Made by a program: the position numbers and the translations under genes
NCBI RefSeq assembly: GCF_019602855.1
Contig: NZ_CP080767.1
Location: 3,410,001-3,474,000, forward strand
Source of the DNA: Cupriavidus pinatubonensis
Lineage (GTDB): Bacteria > Pseudomonadota > Gammaproteobacteria > Burkholderiales > Burkholderiaceae
Reading direction: 5' to 3'
Length of the DNA: 64,000 nt
The notes under the pieces: generated by a model
The model's database searches: none
Seen by the model: only the letters and a program-made list of their open reading frames with translations
What the model was told of the DNA's origin: nothing
Part shown: positions 62,532 through 64,000 of the stretch, piece by piece
Position numbering within the stretch: position 1 is the stretch's first letter
How the letters are laid out: each line of letters starts with the position of its first letter

Positions 62532-63434
62532 ATGATCATCGACACCAGCTGTTATCCGACAAACCTGGTGGACCTGGCCTGGCGCCACGACGGCGAGCCG
62601 TTCTCGGGCGAGCGCCTGATCCAGATGATGGACGGCCCGTTCACCATCAACGGCAAGCCGCGCCGCATCGACAAGGCCTTTATCCAGCCCCCGCAAGGCA
62701 ACACCATCTACACGTGGACCGATGGCGAGAAGTCGGGCAGCGAATCCATCGACGCGTACATGGCCTACACGGTCGAGATGGTGAAGAAGTACCCGGACCG
62801 CTTTATCGGCTGCTTCGTCTACAACCCGCGCTGCGGCGTGCAGAACGGCGTCAACGCGATCGAGCACTATGTAAAGACGCTCGGTTTCAAGATGGTCCAG
62901 TTCCAGGCCAATATGCACGCGTACCGGCCCGACCGCGCGCTCGACTGGCTGCGGCCCGCGCTACAGAAATGCGCGGAACTCGGCGTGCTGGTCAAGCTGC
63001 ATACCGGCGACGGCCCGTACAGCATCCCGACCGAATGGGTGCCAATGATGAAGGAGTTCCCGACGGTCAACTTCATCATGGCCCACTTCGGCGTGCAGAC
63101 CGGCGGCGTGTACTGCTTCGAGCCGTTCCAGATGGCCATGGATATGCCCAACGTGTACTGCGAATCGGGCTGGTGTCTGCAGTCGCGCATCGTCGAGTTC
63201 GCCAAGGTGCTGCCGAAACACAAGATCCTGTTCGGCTCCGATACCCCGCCCAACGAGCCAGGCATGTGGCTGCGCCTGCTGGAAGTGCTGTGCTTCGAGC
63301 CGCCGCAAGGCCTGAACCTCGACGAAGACACGCTCGAGGATTACCTCGGCAACAACGTCGCCCGCATGATCGGCCTGGAGCCGACACCGGTGCCGCGCAC
63401 CCTCGAGGAAGCCAGGGCGCGCCTGGCTGCATGA
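62532..63434 (+). CDS. Amidohydrolase-2 family protein lacking the HxH metal motif
   Basis: A 300-residue TIM-barrel protein of the ACMSD/resorcylate-decarboxylase type. The beta-strand-1 motif is MIIDTSCYPT, where the metal-binding His-x-His is replaced by Ser-x-Tyr. Other metal and catalytic positions are kept: LVKLHTGDGP (His), IMAHFGVQTGG (His) and LFGSDTPPNEPG (Asp). About 60% of the N-terminal residues match the next gene by eye. An ATG at 62532 follows a GGGGA site. It may be an inactive partner subunit, or use another metal arrangement. Confidence 0.85.
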   Translation: MIIDTSCYPTNLVDLAWRHDGEPFSGERLIQMMDGPFTINGKPRRIDKAFIQPPQGNTIYTWTDGEKSGSESIDAYMAYTVEMVKKYPDRFIGCFVYNPRCGVQNGVNAIEHYVKTLGFKMVQFQANMHAYRPDRALDWLRPALQKCAELGVLVKLHTGDGPYSIPTEWVPMMKEFPTVNFIMAHFGVQTGGVYCFEPFQMAMDMPNVYCESGWCLQSRIVEFAKVLPKHKILFGSDTPPNEPGMWLRLLEVLCFEPPQGLNLDEDTLEDYLGNNVARMIGLEPTPVPRTLEEARARLAA

Positions 63435-63471
63435 GCGCTATGCACTGACAACGGACTCCGGAGCACACACC

Positions 63472-64000
63472 ATGATCATCGACACCCACCTGCACCCGAC
63501 CAACCTCGTCGACGAAGCCTGGCGCCACACGGGCGAGCCCTTCAACGGCGAGCGCATGCTCAAGATGATGGACGGCCCCTACATGATCAACGGCAAGCCG
63601 CGCCGCATCGACATGGGCTTTATCCAGCCGCCGCCGGGCAATACCGGCTACCGCGACGGCAATCGCCGCGGCCGCGAAGGCATCCGCGACTACATGGCCT
63701 ACGTGGCCAGCCTGTGCCAGAAGTACCCTGACCGCTTTATCGGCAACTTCACGTTCAACCCGCGCTGGGGCCCGGAAGAAGGCGCGCAGGAGCTGGAATT
63801 CCATATCAAGGAATATGGCTTCAAGATGGTCAAGCTGCACGCCAATATGCACGGCTACCGGCCCGACCGCTGCCTCGACTGGCTACGCCCGGCGATGAAG
63901 GTCTGCGCCAAGTACAACACCGTGGTGCTGATCCACACCGGCGACGGACCGTACACGATCCCGACCATGTTCTACCCGGTGATCCGCGAGTTCCCGATGG
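63472..64000 (+). CDS. Amidohydrolase-2 family protein with HxH motif (5' part; runs off the window)
   Basis: The 176 visible residues begin MIIDTHLHPTNLVDEAWRH, with an intact His-x-His at residues 6 and 8, and continue GFIQPPPGNTGYRDG, KLHANMHGYRPDRCLDWL and VVLIHTGDGPYTIPT. It is a tandem paralog of the preceding gene, separated by 37 bases including a short spacer with GGAG. Truncated by the end of the window, so the stop and the later Asp are not seen. Probably a metal-dependent hydrolase or decarboxylase. Confidence 0.85.
   Translation, partial: MIIDTHLHPTNLVDEAWRHTGEPFNGERMLKMMDGPYMINGKPRRIDMGFIQPPPGNTGYRDGNRRGREGIRDYMAYVASLCQKYPDRFIGNFTFNPRWGPEEGAQELEFHIKEYGFKMVKLHANMHGYRPDRCLDWLRPAMKVCAKYNTVVLIHTGDGPYTIPTMFYPVIREFPM

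Overview
The window is GC-rich bacterial chromosome with dense, mostly short-gapped genes. Gene content and order (mltA-apaG-rpe-gph-trpEGDC, hemA-prfA-prmC-grxD-ubiX, a paaG-paaI-paaK block, Bug-type receptors) point to a betaproteobacterium of the Burkholderiaceae, most likely Cupriavidus or a close relative. This assignment rests on family recognition and synteny as I know it, not on a search. I see no rRNA, tRNA, CRISPR array, insertion sequence or prophage. Composition looks uniform, so this reads as core chromosome.

Layout. 0.1-2.5 kb: polar amino-acid ABC transporter (minus). 2.7-5.5 kb: phenylacetate genes paaG-paaI-paaK behind a perfect 18-bp palindrome. 5.5-9.0 kb: mltA, a small membrane protein, apaG, rpe, gph. 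9.0-15.2 kb: a trp attenuation leader with a Trp-rich leader peptide, trpE-trpG-trpD-trpC, then a CYTH protein, ung and acylphosphatase. 15.4-18.5 kb: a NitT/TauT-like ABC exporter/importer pair (fused double permease plus ATPase) with no binding protein. 18.6-26.0 kb (minus): FUSC protein, M61 peptidase, acrylyl-CoA-reductase-like enzyme, dsbC, UbiH-family hydroxylase. 26.1-27.2 kb: ychF. 27.3-29.9 kb: a DUF2157-DUF4401-GDYXXLXY membrane operon. 30.0-36.4 kb: nucleosidase, GlsB-like protein, hemA, prfA, an Ala-rich lipoprotein, prmC, grxD, ubiX.

36.4-40.9 kb: a small Tyr/Pro-rich lipoprotein, then what looks like a lysine catabolic module: an ALDH7-type aldehyde dehydrogenase and a saccharopine-dehydrogenase/lysine-6-dehydrogenase-like protein (overlapping, minus), a divergent Lrp/AsnC regulator, and a divergent DapB paralog lacking the usual catalytic His pair. 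40.9-49.6 kb: secreted protein, ClC channel, Bug receptor, acyl-CoA ligase with divergent LysR, HxlR regulator coupled to a MATE exporter. 49.6-55.5 kb: complete RND efflux operon (membrane fusion protein, pump, outer-membrane factor). 55.7-62.2 kb: a 795-residue secreted repeat protein, metallophosphoesterase, ettA, a tiny Cys-rich protein ending in seven histidines, and a YgjP-like metallopeptidase. 62.5 kb to the end: two tandem amidohydrolase paralogs, the second cut by the window edge; only the second keeps the HxH metal motif.

The most interesting items are the trp leader, the asymmetric amidohydrolase pair, the DapB-like protein beside lysine catabolism, the natural heptahistidine protein and the modular repeat protein. 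None is proven novel from sequence alone.
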